This document shows positions 10,433 to 17,713 of a DNA stretch of 64,000 bases, piece after piece. The notes beneath the pieces were generated by a model, which worked only from the letters and a program-made list of their open reading frames with translations, searched no databases and was not told the DNA's origin. Every line of letters starts with the position of its first letter. Within the stretch, counting starts at the first letter, position 1. A program made the translations under genes and the position numbers. Source of the DNA: Oscillospiraceae bacterium (lineage in GTDB: Bacteria > Bacillota > Clostridia > Oscillospirales > Ruminococcaceae); contig JAFUWN010000076.1 of the NCBI GenBank assembly GCA_017483465.1, positions 62,001 through 126,000 on the forward strand, written 5' to 3'.

Positions 10433-10461
10433 ATTATAGCATGTTTTATCAAATTTGTCAA
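10433..10461 (-). promoter_or_regulatory. Consensus sigma-A promoter of the PglX-like gene
   Basis: Read on the minus strand: TTGACA (10461-10456), 17-nt spacer, TATAAT (10438-10433) with an extended TGC. Both hexamers are perfect, which argues the gene is transcribed rather than debris. Confidence 0.85.
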
Positions 10462-10488
10462 GAAATCCGCTTTTTGATAAAAAAATTC

Positions 10489-10517
10489 TGGACAAATCAC
10501 AGATTTTGTGTTATAAT
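10489..10517 (+). promoter_or_regulatory. Sigma-A promoter of the EAL-SH3-transpeptidase operon
   Basis: TGGACA (10489-10494), 17-nt spacer, TATAAT (10512-10517) with TGT before the -10. It is back-to-back with the promoter of the PglX-like gene; the two -35 boxes are 27 bp apart. Confidence 0.8.
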
Positions 10518-10575
10518 AATAATATCAAAACTGTCCGATCAGAAATATCCTGAACATAAAAGGAGATGATTTGCG

Positions 10576-12207
10576 ATGGGCAATATCAGAATGAGTGAAA
10601 GTGAATTATTGATCGGCTTTGAAGAAGCCCTCGAAAAAGATTATATTTTTGTCTGCTATCAGCCGAAAATCAATCATACGACAGGCCGTATGATCGGTGC
10701 AGAAGCCCTCATGCGTTGGAAAGACCCTGAAAACGGTATGCAGTACCCCTCGGATTTTATTCCGGTGCTGGAGAAAAATACCCTGATTCCGAAGGCCGAT
10801 CTGCATGTCTTTGAAGATGTCTGCAAATTCCAGAGAAAATGTCTGGATGAAAATATCCCGGCTGTGCCGATTTCGTTCAATATGTCCAGATATGATATTT
10901 TTCACAGTGATTATGTCGGCAAGATCGAGAAAATCCGTCAGCAATATCAGATTCCGGTCAAGCTTCTGCATATCGAGATCACAGAATCTTCGGCAATCGG
11001 CGGAAGCGAGCTGGTATCTAAAGTATTAAATCATCTGCATGTGCTGGGCTATGTTGTCGAAATGGATGACTTCGGAAGCGGTTATTCTTCTCTGAATGTC
11101 CTCAAAGACCTGGACGTGGATGTGATTAAATTAGATATGCGGTTTTTAAGCGGCGGTATCGGCGGCCGTGGCGGTATGATCATCAGTTCTGTAATTCAGA
11201 TGAGTAAATGGCTTGATACACCCGTGATTGCTGAGGGTGTCGAAACTGCCGAACAGGCCGATTTTATGAAAAGTATCGGCTGCACGTATATTCAGGGCTA
11301 TCTATACTCGAAACCCCTTCCGGAACAGGAATTTATTGAGAAATTAAGACAGATTCAGCATGAACCTGTCTCCAAAGCCATTAATCTCATAGAAAGCATG
11401 GACGCAGGCAGATTCTGGAATCCGCAGTCTCTCGAAACGCTGATTTTTAATCACTATGTCGGCGGTGCGGCTATCTTTACTTATCAGGACGGAAAATTAA
11501 CAATTCTGCGAGTCAATCAGAAATATCAGACAGAACTCGGCATGAATCTATGCGAAAAAGAAATTCTCAAAGCCGACCCGTGGGACGGTTTTGATGAACA
11601 TAATAAAGCTGTCTATGAAAAGACAATCAAAAAAGCCATCCAGTCGCATGACGAGGAATCCTGCGAAACCTGGAGAACAGTTTGTTCCAAAATCTGCGGA
11701 GAAGACAGGATTTGTATCCGGACTGATCTCCGGCTGATCGGCCGTGCCGGTGAGGAGTATATTTTTTATGCGATGGTCAGAAATATTACTTCCGAGAAAA
11801 AACGCTATGCCGAACTTGCTGAAAGTGAAAGAAGATTTAGATTTGCAAGCGAACAGGTGAATATTTATGCCTGGGAATATGAATTTTCAAGCCGGATTAT
11901 GCACCCTTGCTTCCGGTGTATGCGTGATCTGAATGTTCCGCCGGTAGTCGAGAATTATCCCGAACCTCTGTTTGATTCCGGTCTGTTCCCCATGGATTAT
12001 TATGACAGCTATCATGAAATGCTCCGTAAAATCGAAACAGGGGAAGTCGATTCGATCGAAGCCGTCATCCCCTTGTCTGTCGCAAGAATCCCGTTCCATG
12101 TACGCTATACACTCGAACGTGACGAGAACGGCAAGCCCCTCAAAGCTTACGGTTCGGCGGCTATGGTCGTTGATACTCCCGAACATTCAGAGAATCAAGA
12201 AAAATAA
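10576..12207 (+). CDS. c-di-GMP phosphodiesterase, EAL domain followed by two PAS-like domains
   Basis: 543 residues. The EAL domain occupies about 10-260 and keeps the residues expected for activity: GAEALMRW, FNMS, EITES, DDFGSG, KLDM, AEGVE and QGYLYSKP. It should hydrolyse c-di-GMP to pGpG in the cytosol. Residues about 270-390 and 400-530 read as PAS-like sensor domains, placed after rather than before the catalytic domain; no GGDEF domain is present. There is no signal peptide or membrane segment. AAAGGAG lies upstream of the ATG. It starts an operon with an SH3 protein 19 nt downstream and an L,D-transpeptidase-like lipoprotein, which suggests a link between c-di-GMP and cell-wall processes (inference). 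Confidence 0.88.
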   Translation: MGNIRMSESELLIGFEEALEKDYIFVCYQPKINHTTGRMIGAEALMRWKDPENGMQYPSDFIPVLEKNTLIPKADLHVFEDVCKFQRKCLDENIPAVPISFNMSRYDIFHSDYVGKIEKIRQQYQIPVKLLHIEITESSAIGGSELVSKVLNHLHVLGYVVEMDDFGSGYSSLNVLKDLDVDVIKLDMRFLSGGIGGRGGMIISSVIQMSKWLDTPVIAEGVETAEQADFMKSIGCTYIQGYLYSKPLPEQEFIEKLRQIQHEPVSKAINLIESMDAGRFWNPQSLETLIFNHYVGGAAIFTYQDGKLTILRVNQKYQTELGMNLCEKEILKADPWDGFDEHNKAVYEKTIKKAIQSHDEESCETWRTVCSKICGEDRICIRTDLRLIGRAGEEYIFYAMVRNITSEKKRYAELAESERRFRFASEQVNIYAWEYEFSSRIMHPCFRCMRDLNVPPVVENYPEPLFDSGLFPMDYYDSYHEMLRKIETGEVDSIEAVIPLSVARIPFHVRYTLERDENGKPLKAYGSAAMVVDTPEHSENQEK

Positions 12208-12226
12208 TAAGAAAGTCAGGGTTATT

Positions 12227-13432
12227 ATGTCAGATCAATTTCATCAGCAGGATGATTCCGGACGTTCCGGCTCTCATGCACCGGCAACCAATTTCCTGAT
12301 CATCCTGATTATCGCCTTGCTGATTCTGATTCTGTTTCTGATCGGAAATTTTATTGTGATTCCCGTCTTGAATCAGAGAAACATCAATATTGCTGAAAAT
12401 CAGAATACCGCTCCGGCGGCGGCCGTTACTGAGATGATTACGGAAACCATTCCGGTTCAGGTGAATACCGCTCCGGAAACGGAGACGATTCCGATTCAAA
12501 CAACTGTTCCGGAAACCACTACACAAGCTCCCGAAACAGAACCGGAAATCATCCGGACAACTACCGTTCCGGAGACGACTCAGCCCCCGGAAACACAGCC
12601 CCCTGTGCAGAAGATTACTAGCGTTCCGGCTCCCTCTACCTGCCTCTGGATGGGTACAGGCACACCGGCTTCCGGTGACGGCTTCCTGAATCTCCGAAGC
12701 TCGAAAAGTACTTCTTCCGACAGTAATATTATTACGGCTATTCCGAACGGTGCCGAAATTTCTATGTTCTGGATTGATGACGACAGCTGGATTTATGTCG
12801 AATACGGCAGTTTTTCCGGCTATGTCAAAGAATCCTATACGGTTCTGACCGACCCGCAGGGCTTATGGGCTGACGGCCCCGGCGATGACGAACCAGACGC
12901 TTATGTCGATGACTGCTATCGGACAGGACAGATCAACGGCAAGGGTGTAGCCGGGTTTACTTCTGATTATGTCGTTCATCACGGGGCAAAGACTACCGTC
13001 AGGGAAACCCTCGGCGATACCTGGCATGTCACTGCAAAGCATTCCTGCTATTCTATGGGGATTCAGTGGTATGAACTCTGGGATACGGATGACGGCGATT
13101 ATTACGGCTGGGTGGATGATACGTATATCTGGTTCTATTCAATCGGCTATGATGACAGCAATGATAATGATTTCAATGACTATAACGAAGTAGAAACATA
13201 TTCCTGCTGGATGACCGGAGAAATCAACGGCACGGGAGTCACGGGCTATTCTTCGGAATATGTCGTCAAATGCGGAAACCGTTCTGTAATCCGTGATACA
13301 CTCGGCAATCACTGGCATGTGACGGCAAAGAATTACTGCTATTCTCAGGGCGTGACCTGGTATGAACTCTGGGATACGGATGACGGTGATTATTATGGCT
13401 GGGTGGATTCTGACTATATCTGGTTCTATTAA
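12227..13432 (+). CDS. Membrane-anchored SH3-domain protein with two C-terminal repeats
   Basis: 401 residues. The ATG at 12227 is chosen because it follows the EAL stop by 19 nt and begins just before a membrane helix (about 24-46); the open frame further upstream overlaps the EAL gene and has no ribosome site. After a Thr/Pro/Glu linker (about 60-125) comes a bacterial SH3 domain (about 128-205, GDGFLNLRSS...GYVKES). Two near-identical 75-residue repeats follow (about 230-304 and 327-401), each starting C-x-x-TG-x-ING and ending with YYGWVD-x-x-YIWFY. Bacterial SH3 domains commonly bind peptidoglycan or peptides, so this is probably a wall-binding protein on the outer face. It lies one base before the transpeptidase-like gene. 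The repeats look like diverged SH3-like units. Confidence 0.8.
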   Translation: MSDQFHQQDDSGRSGSHAPATNFLIILIIALLILILFLIGNFIVIPVLNQRNINIAENQNTAPAAAVTEMITETIPVQVNTAPETETIPIQTTVPETTTQAPETEPEIIRTTTVPETTQPPETQPPVQKITSVPAPSTCLWMGTGTPASGDGFLNLRSSKSTSSDSNIITAIPNGAEISMFWIDDDSWIYVEYGSFSGYVKESYTVLTDPQGLWADGPGDDEPDAYVDDCYRTGQINGKGVAGFTSDYVVHHGAKTTVRETLGDTWHVTAKHSCYSMGIQWYELWDTDDGDYYGWVDDTYIWFYSIGYDDSNDNDFNDYNEVETYSCWMTGEINGTGVTGYSSEYVVKCGNRSVIRDTLGNHWHVTAKNYCYSQGVTWYELWDTDDGDYYGWVDSDYIWFY

Positions 13433-13433
13433 T

Positions 13434-14222
13434 ATGAAATTAAAATATTTCTATTATCTGATATTATATCTGTTTCTGCTGACTGCCTGCGGAACACAGG
13501 AGACTACTGTTTCAGAAATTCCCGAAGCTCCGGAAACGGAACTGCTGACAGAAACAGAATCAGAATCAGAATCGGAAATTTTTACAGAATCCGAATCAGA
13601 AAGCCTCACGGAATCAGAATCCGAAACAGAAAATCTTCTCGCTCCGTATCTCGGATATGCAGGAATCACCCCCGATCAGCTTCAGAATTGTCAGCAGCTG
13701 ATTGTTGTACAGTCTTCCGGTACGGACGCTGATGTCTTCCTGTTTGAACATACAGAATCCGGCTGGTCGGAATCGCTCTGTACTTCCGGTGTGGTCGGAA
13801 AATACGGTGTCAGTCAGAAAAGCCGTGAGGGTGAGCCGTATACTCCCAAAGGCCTCTTTGCTCTCGGAATTGCCTTCGGTACGGAATTTCTTGATGATCT
13901 CCGGATTTCCTACCGGCAGATAACACAGAATTCCTACTGGGTCGATGACCCGGAATCGGAATTCTATAACCAATGGGTCGAAAGCAATGACATCCGCTGG
14001 AACAGTGCCGAACATCTGATTGATTATCCCTCGGCCTATCATTACGGGATTTCGATTGAATATAACCGAAATCCGGTGATTCCCTATGCCGGTTCTGCGA
14101 TCTTCCTGCACTGCCGGACGGGAGCGTATACAGCCGGATGTGTAGCGATTCCGGAAGCGGATATGCTGAATATTCTGTATCGGCTCGACAGCACAAAACA
14201 TCCGATGATTTTAATTAATTAA
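13434..14222 (+). CDS. Lipoprotein with L,D-transpeptidase (YkuD-like) catalytic motif
   Basis: 262 residues. The ATG at 13434 lies one base after the previous stop and opens a lipoprotein signal with lipobox LLTACG (Cys19). A Ser/Glu/Thr linker (about 26-62) is coded by GAATCA-type hexamers. The C-terminal domain carries FLHCRTGAYTAGCVAI, fitting the H-x(n)-S/T-x-GC motif of the YkuD/ErfK superfamily with the nucleophile at Cys236. These enzymes form 3-3 peptide cross-links or attach proteins to peptidoglycan. The region before it (KYGVSQKSREGEPYTPKG) resembles the K-x(n)-TP-x-G entry of periplasmic YkuD-like proteins. Together with the SH3 protein it suggests a wall-modifying pair; substrate unproven. 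Confidence 0.8.
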   Translation: MKLKYFYYLILYLFLLTACGTQETTVSEIPEAPETELLTETESESESEIFTESESESLTESESETENLLAPYLGYAGITPDQLQNCQQLIVVQSSGTDADVFLFEHTESGWSESLCTSGVVGKYGVSQKSREGEPYTPKGLFALGIAFGTEFLDDLRISYRQITQNSYWVDDPESEFYNQWVESNDIRWNSAEHLIDYPSAYHYGISIEYNRNPVIPYAGSAIFLHCRTGAYTAGCVAIPEADMLNILYRLDSTKHPMILIN

Positions 14223-14227
14223 TCAAG

Positions 14228-14264
14228 AAAAGCACTTCCGGAATTTCTCCGGAGTGCTTTTTTG
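14228..14264 (+). terminator. Terminator of the EAL-SH3-transpeptidase operon
   Basis: AAAAGCAC-T-TCCGG (14228-14241) pairs with CCGGAGTGCTTTT (14249-14261), with one bulged T, followed by more T. Confidence 0.8.
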
Positions 14265-14293
14265 TAACTTTTTCATGAATTTTTCTCAGAAAT

Positions 14294-14309
14294 TGTACGG
14301 TTCCGTACA
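14294..14309 (+). promoter_or_regulatory. Inverted repeat upstream of the DUF6291 gene (possible operator)
   Basis: TGTACGG-TT-CCGTACA: two perfect 7-bp arms separated by 2 bp, about 45 bp before the start codon. No clear -10/-35 pair was found here, so the relation to transcription is uncertain. Confidence 0.4.
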
Positions 14310-14354
14310 TGCAGACCGCTTTTTTCCGCTGTTTATGAAAGGGAGTGTCATGCA

Positions 14355-15314
14355 ATGGCAAAAAAGAAAAGTTTTATTTTATTTATCGACAGGAAAAAAG
14401 AACTTGCTATGCTCAATAACGAACAGGCCGGTATTTTATTCAAAGCAGTCATGGAGTATGCGGACACCGGAGAAGAACTGGTTTCTGATGATCTCGGTGT
14501 CAGAATGCTGTTCAGCGTGTTTCAGAGTCAGATTGACTCTACTATGGAGAAATACGAGGAAAAATGTCAGAGAAACAAACAGATTGCAATAGAAAGAGAA
14601 GCAAGGAAAAAAGAAGCACGAAACAGCACGGACGTGCACGAACGTGATCAAACGTACACGAAAAGCACCTATACTGATACTGAAACTGAAACTGATACTT
14701 TTACTGATACTGTCACTCATACTGATATCGATACTGATACTGATACTATTTCCGGACTGACTGACAAACCTATAAAAAACGAAAAGGTTCAGAGTCCTTT
14801 TTCAAAGCCTATGCTCTTTCCCGTGGTTCTGTATCATATGCAAAGTCCTCTCTGCGAGGACGGCTATGATTCAGAAGAAGAACTCTCCGGCTATGACTGC
14901 GAAGACAGATGTTGTGCAAGCTGTGCCATTCCACAGAATTTTAAACATCATGTCGGTACTATGGAACAGGCTCTGCAATATCTCACAGGATTCAGCAATA
15001 TCAAAGATCAGGATTTTAAACAAATCGTCTCCGGTGTGATTACCGCTCTTTCAGAGACCATCTGCACGGGTATGAGCAGTATGCAGACAGCGGTAGATTC
15101 TGATCTGCTGATCAGCCGTCTGAATCAGATCATTGCTCAGGATGATAACGCTCTGCTTGTCTGGGTTCAGGATTTTTCCTATCATTATCAGAAGAAACTA
15201 CAGGAGAAAATTTCTCTCGGACAGGAGATCAGAAATCGCTATGGCTTCCTGAAAGCCTGTGCCGTCAGCTTTCTGACCGAGTACAAAGCCGGAGATTTTA
15301 TCCCCAGAGCTTAA
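14355..15314 (+). CDS. DUF6291-like protein with Thr-Asp repeat tract
   Basis: 319 residues. The N-terminal part (about 1-80: FILFIDRKKELAML, NNEQAGILFKAVMEYADTG, FSVFQSQIDSTMEKYEEKCQRNK) resembles DUF6291, a domain usually met at the start of phage or plasmid replication/recombination proteins. Residues about 105-132 are a (T-D) repeat coded by a hexanucleotide tract. The remaining C-terminal half is not recognised; it has a Cys-rich patch (CEDRCCASC) and a helical C-terminus. The ATG at 14355 follows AAAGGGAG by 8-9 nt. The gene stands alone with no other phage genes around it and meets the convergent regulator gene stop to stop. DNA-replication function is a guess from the family context only. 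Confidence 0.6.
   Translation: MAKKKSFILFIDRKKELAMLNNEQAGILFKAVMEYADTGEELVSDDLGVRMLFSVFQSQIDSTMEKYEEKCQRNKQIAIEREARKKEARNSTDVHERDQTYTKSTYTDTETETDTFTDTVTHTDIDTDTDTISGLTDKPIKNEKVQSPFSKPMLFPVVLYHMQSPLCEDGYDSEEELSGYDCEDRCCASCAIPQNFKHHVGTMEQALQYLTGFSNIKDQDFKQIVSGVITALSETICTGMSSMQTAVDSDLLISRLNQIIAQDDNALLVWVQDFSYHYQKKLQEKISLGQEIRNRYGFLKACAVSFLTEYKAGDFIPRA
14671..14748 (+). repeat. In-frame hexanucleotide (ACTGAT-like) repeat tract
   Basis: About a dozen imperfect copies of ACTGAT/ACTGAA code for Thr-Asp/Thr-Glu pairs in the DUF6291-like protein. Copy-number change would lengthen or shorten the linker without breaking the frame. Confidence 0.75.
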
Positions 15315-15725
15315 TTATTTCCGCATGGCATTGAGCAGATTCAGAAAATCCTGTTCTTTGATCAGAGCCAGACCCTGTGTATCATCACCGAGAATAAACA
15401 GGTTATCGCCCGGCTGAATGTGGAATACTTTCCGTGCCTGTGCCGGGATGACGATCTGACCTTTTTCACCGACTTTCACGACTCCGAACGCATGTTTCCC
15501 TTTGGGAGCGACCGGCAGACCTGCCGGCTGTTCGTGATAGGATAATAATTCATCAAGGGAGACTTCCAGAATATCGGCCAGAAGTTTGGCTTTTTCGATA
15601 TCGGGGAGAGATTCTCCGGTTTCCCATTTGGAGAGGGTCTGCCGGGAAACGCCGATCTGTCCGGCGAGGTCTTCCTGTGATAATTTTTTGAATTTTCTTA
15701 ATAAGATTAAATTTTCATGAAACAT
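15315..15725 (-). CDS. XRE-type HTH regulator fused to an AbrB/SpoVT DNA-binding domain
   Basis: 136 residues. Residues about 5-60 form an XRE helix-turn-helix (LSQEDLAGQIGVSRQTLSKWETGE). Residues about 78-125 form a swapped-hairpin AbrB domain (VVKVGEKGQIVIPAQARKVF). Both halves are DNA-binding folds, so it is very probably a transcriptional regulator. Its ATG overlaps the end of the upstream acyltransferase gene by 11 nt, implying translational coupling and a shared transcript. Its target may be the acyltransferase promoter itself (inference). It ends directly against the DUF6291-like gene with no terminator seen between them. Confidence 0.85.
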   Translation of the reverse strand: MFHENLILLRKFKKLSQEDLAGQIGVSRQTLSKWETGESLPDIEKAKLLADILEVSLDELLSYHEQPAGLPVAPKGKHAFGVVKVGEKGQIVIPAQARKVFHIQPGDNLFILGDDTQGLALIKEQDFLNLLNAMRK

Positions 15726-16848
15726 GTGTTTTGCTCCTTTCAGATTTTTCAGATTTTTCAGATTTTATTCCCAGTACGCAGAAGCGTAATACCGGGATTC
15801 TTGAGATGATTTCAAATACGGCATAGCCGATCGCAAACGAGGCGGGCAGAGTAATCAGAATTTGGACAGTCTCCGGCAGATTGGTATATTGATTCAAGAG
15901 ATAAGCCGTCAGGGACATGCCCAGATAATGAAACATGTATAAGCCGAAGCTTTTTTCAGAAAGCCAGTCTGTTACGGAATTATGAAACGCAAGATATTTT
16001 TTCGGGATTCCCAGAACCGCAAGGCACATCAGCCAGCCGTATGCGACAGAAATCGGATGATTTACAGCGGAATATTCTGCATAGTTCCGACCCCAGAAAT
16101 ATACTGTACAGCCGATTCCGGCAAGAACCGAGACGATCAGCAGGGGAATGCTGTATCTGCTGAGTTTCTCCGGAATTTCTTCATGAGCGAAAATATAATA
16201 ACCGCTGAAGAATGCAAAGCCGTAAATCCCTAATCTATAAGTTTCAATCACAGGAATGTTCAGAATCTGAGCGAAAAGAACCGCCGGCAGAATCGTCAGC
16301 AGAATTGCCCATACCGGAAGATTTCCGGTTTTCTGGTATAACTTCTCCTGTTTTTTCGTGAGTTTCCGGATGATGACTAAAATCAGAGAATACAGCCATA
16401 ATACTTGCAGATACCAGAGTACACCCGTTCCGGATAAGCTCATGATCATCCAGAGGACAAATTTCGGCGTTGTGTCCGGAATCGTAGCGAACGAATCGGA
16501 AATTTTCATGCTGAGACAGCCTTGAATCCACTGGAAGACAAATAAGCCCAGAGTCGAGGGAATTAAATATCTGACCGTTCTTTTTTTCAGAAACTGCTTT
16601 CCGGACGGATTCCGTTCCAGACTGATTCTCGCACTGATTCCGGAGATGATAAATAAAATACTCATAAACCACGGATAGACAAAATATAAATAGCTGTCAC
16701 GCAGATGTATTGTCCCTTCCGGTACGACAGTCCTGATTCCGGTCAGGCCGTTGTACATCATGAGCGTATGATAGATCACAACCAGAATCACAGTGATAAA
16801 ACGGATGTTGTCCAATTCATATCTTCTGTGAAATTTCTGATCATTCAT
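15715..16848 (-). CDS. Integral membrane acyltransferase (Acyltransferase_3 family)
   Basis: 377 residues with about ten membrane helices. The N-terminal RYELDNIRFITVILVVIYHTLM carries the early Arg and His pair typical of the Acyltransferase_3 family, which O-acylates sugars or lipids of the envelope using cytosolic acyl donors. The C-terminus ends in a small KSEKSEKSER repeat coded by a tandem TCAGATTTT-type repeat on the plus strand. It has its own promoter and is co-transcribed with the HTH-AbrB regulator. The acceptor cannot be deduced. Confidence 0.82.
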   Translation of the reverse strand: MNDQKFHRRYELDNIRFITVILVVIYHTLMMYNGLTGIRTVVPEGTIHLRDSYLYFVYPWFMSILFIISGISARISLERNPSGKQFLKKRTVRYLIPSTLGLFVFQWIQGCLSMKISDSFATIPDTTPKFVLWMIMSLSGTGVLWYLQVLWLYSLILVIIRKLTKKQEKLYQKTGNLPVWAILLTILPAVLFAQILNIPVIETYRLGIYGFAFFSGYYIFAHEEIPEKLSRYSIPLLIVSVLAGIGCTVYFWGRNYAEYSAVNHPISVAYGWLMCLAVLGIPKKYLAFHNSVTDWLSEKSFGLYMFHYLGMSLTAYLLNQYTNLPETVQILITLPASFAIGYAVFEIISRIPVLRFCVLGIKSEKSEKSERSKTHVS

Positions 16849-16879
16849 AAAAAATCATTCCTTTGCTATATTTTTTAAC

Positions 16880-16908
16880 ATTATAGCATAAAATCTTCCG
16901 GCTGTCTA
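16880..16908 (-). promoter_or_regulatory. Promoter of the acyltransferase-regulator operon
   Basis: Minus strand: TAGACA (16908-16903), 17-nt spacer, TATAAT (16885-16880), extended by ATGC before the -10. Confidence 0.75.
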
Positions 16909-17032
16909 CCAACTGGAGATAACATTTTCAGAGCATTTCTGTTAAATTCCGTTGCAGAATTCTGAATTTGTGAAACCTGCACAAATTACAGTTTCAGGAT
17001 CTGTGCCAAATCATGATTTTTTTACAAAGCCC

Positions 17033-17061
17033 TTGCTTTTTGTTTGGAAATATGCTATAAT
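17033..17061 (+). promoter_or_regulatory. Promoter of the HD-domain/GH13 genes
   Basis: TTGCTT (17033-17038), 17-nt spacer, TATAAT (17056-17061) with extended TGC. It decides the start of the next gene, because an upstream in-frame ATG at 17044 would lie inside the promoter. Confidence 0.8.
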
Positions 17062-17091
17062 AAATCTATCATCAGGGAAGGGGTTTTATTT

Positions 17092-17694
17092 ATGACTGCA
17101 AAAGAAGAATTTATTCAGATCTATCAGGAGAAAATCACCCGCCGGGGTGCTGATAAGCTTCTGGAATATCTGACCAGCGATCAGAGCGATTTCTTTACTG
17201 CTCCGTCAAGCACCCGCTTTCACGGTGCGTATGAGGGTGGTCTTGTACAGCACAGTCTGAATGTCTATCACTGTCTTGTGGATTATCTCTCAAGACCACG
17301 GACAAAAGAATTGTATCATATGGATTATTCAGACGAGACAGTGGCTCTGGTTTCGCTCCTGCATGATATCTGCAAGCTGAATTTCTATGTTGTCGATTAT
17401 CGCAATGCCAAAAATGACAAGGGTGTCTGGGAGAAAGTGCCGTATTACAGAATAGAAGATCCTCTCCCTTACGGCCACGGAGAAAAATCTGTGTATATCA
17501 TCTCCAGCTATATGAGACTCTCCAGAGAAGAAAGCTTCGCTATCCGGTATCATATGGGATTTTCCAATGCAGCCAACTCCGAACAGATCAGCAATGTCGG
17601 CAAGGCATTTGAAATGTTTCCGCTTTCACTTGCCCTGAATGTCGCTGACATGGAAGCAAGTTATTATCTGGAAGGAGTTATTAATAAAAAATAA
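17092..17694 (+). CDS. HD-domain hydrolase-like protein
   Basis: 200 residues, cytoplasmic. VQHSLNVYHCL supplies the first metal-binding His and LLHDICKLNFY supplies the HD dyad of the HD phosphohydrolase superfamily; a later His (IRYHMG) may be another ligand. The start at 17092 is set by the promoter and by GGGAAGGGG just upstream. Relatives are often annotated as HD hydrolases acting on nucleotides or nucleic acid, but no substrate can be read from the sequence. The GH13 gene starts 20 nt downstream, so the two probably share a transcript. Confidence 0.8.
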   Translation: MTAKEEFIQIYQEKITRRGADKLLEYLTSDQSDFFTAPSSTRFHGAYEGGLVQHSLNVYHCLVDYLSRPRTKELYHMDYSDETVALVSLLHDICKLNFYVVDYRNAKNDKGVWEKVPYYRIEDPLPYGHGEKSVYIISSYMRLSREESFAIRYHMGFSNAANSEQISNVGKAFEMFPLSLALNVADMEASYYLEGVINKK

Positions 17695-17713
17695 GAGAAG
17701 GAGTTATTTTTTC

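Noticed and set aside
11972..12226. N-terminal extension of the SH3 protein into the EAL gene
   Set aside because: The extension is the out-of-frame shadow of the EAL gene; the ATG at 12227 directly precedes a membrane helix.
14355..15314. Prophage around the DUF6291-like gene
   Set aside because: No integrase, structural, lysis or attachment features in the flanks; neighbours are ordinary chromosomal genes.
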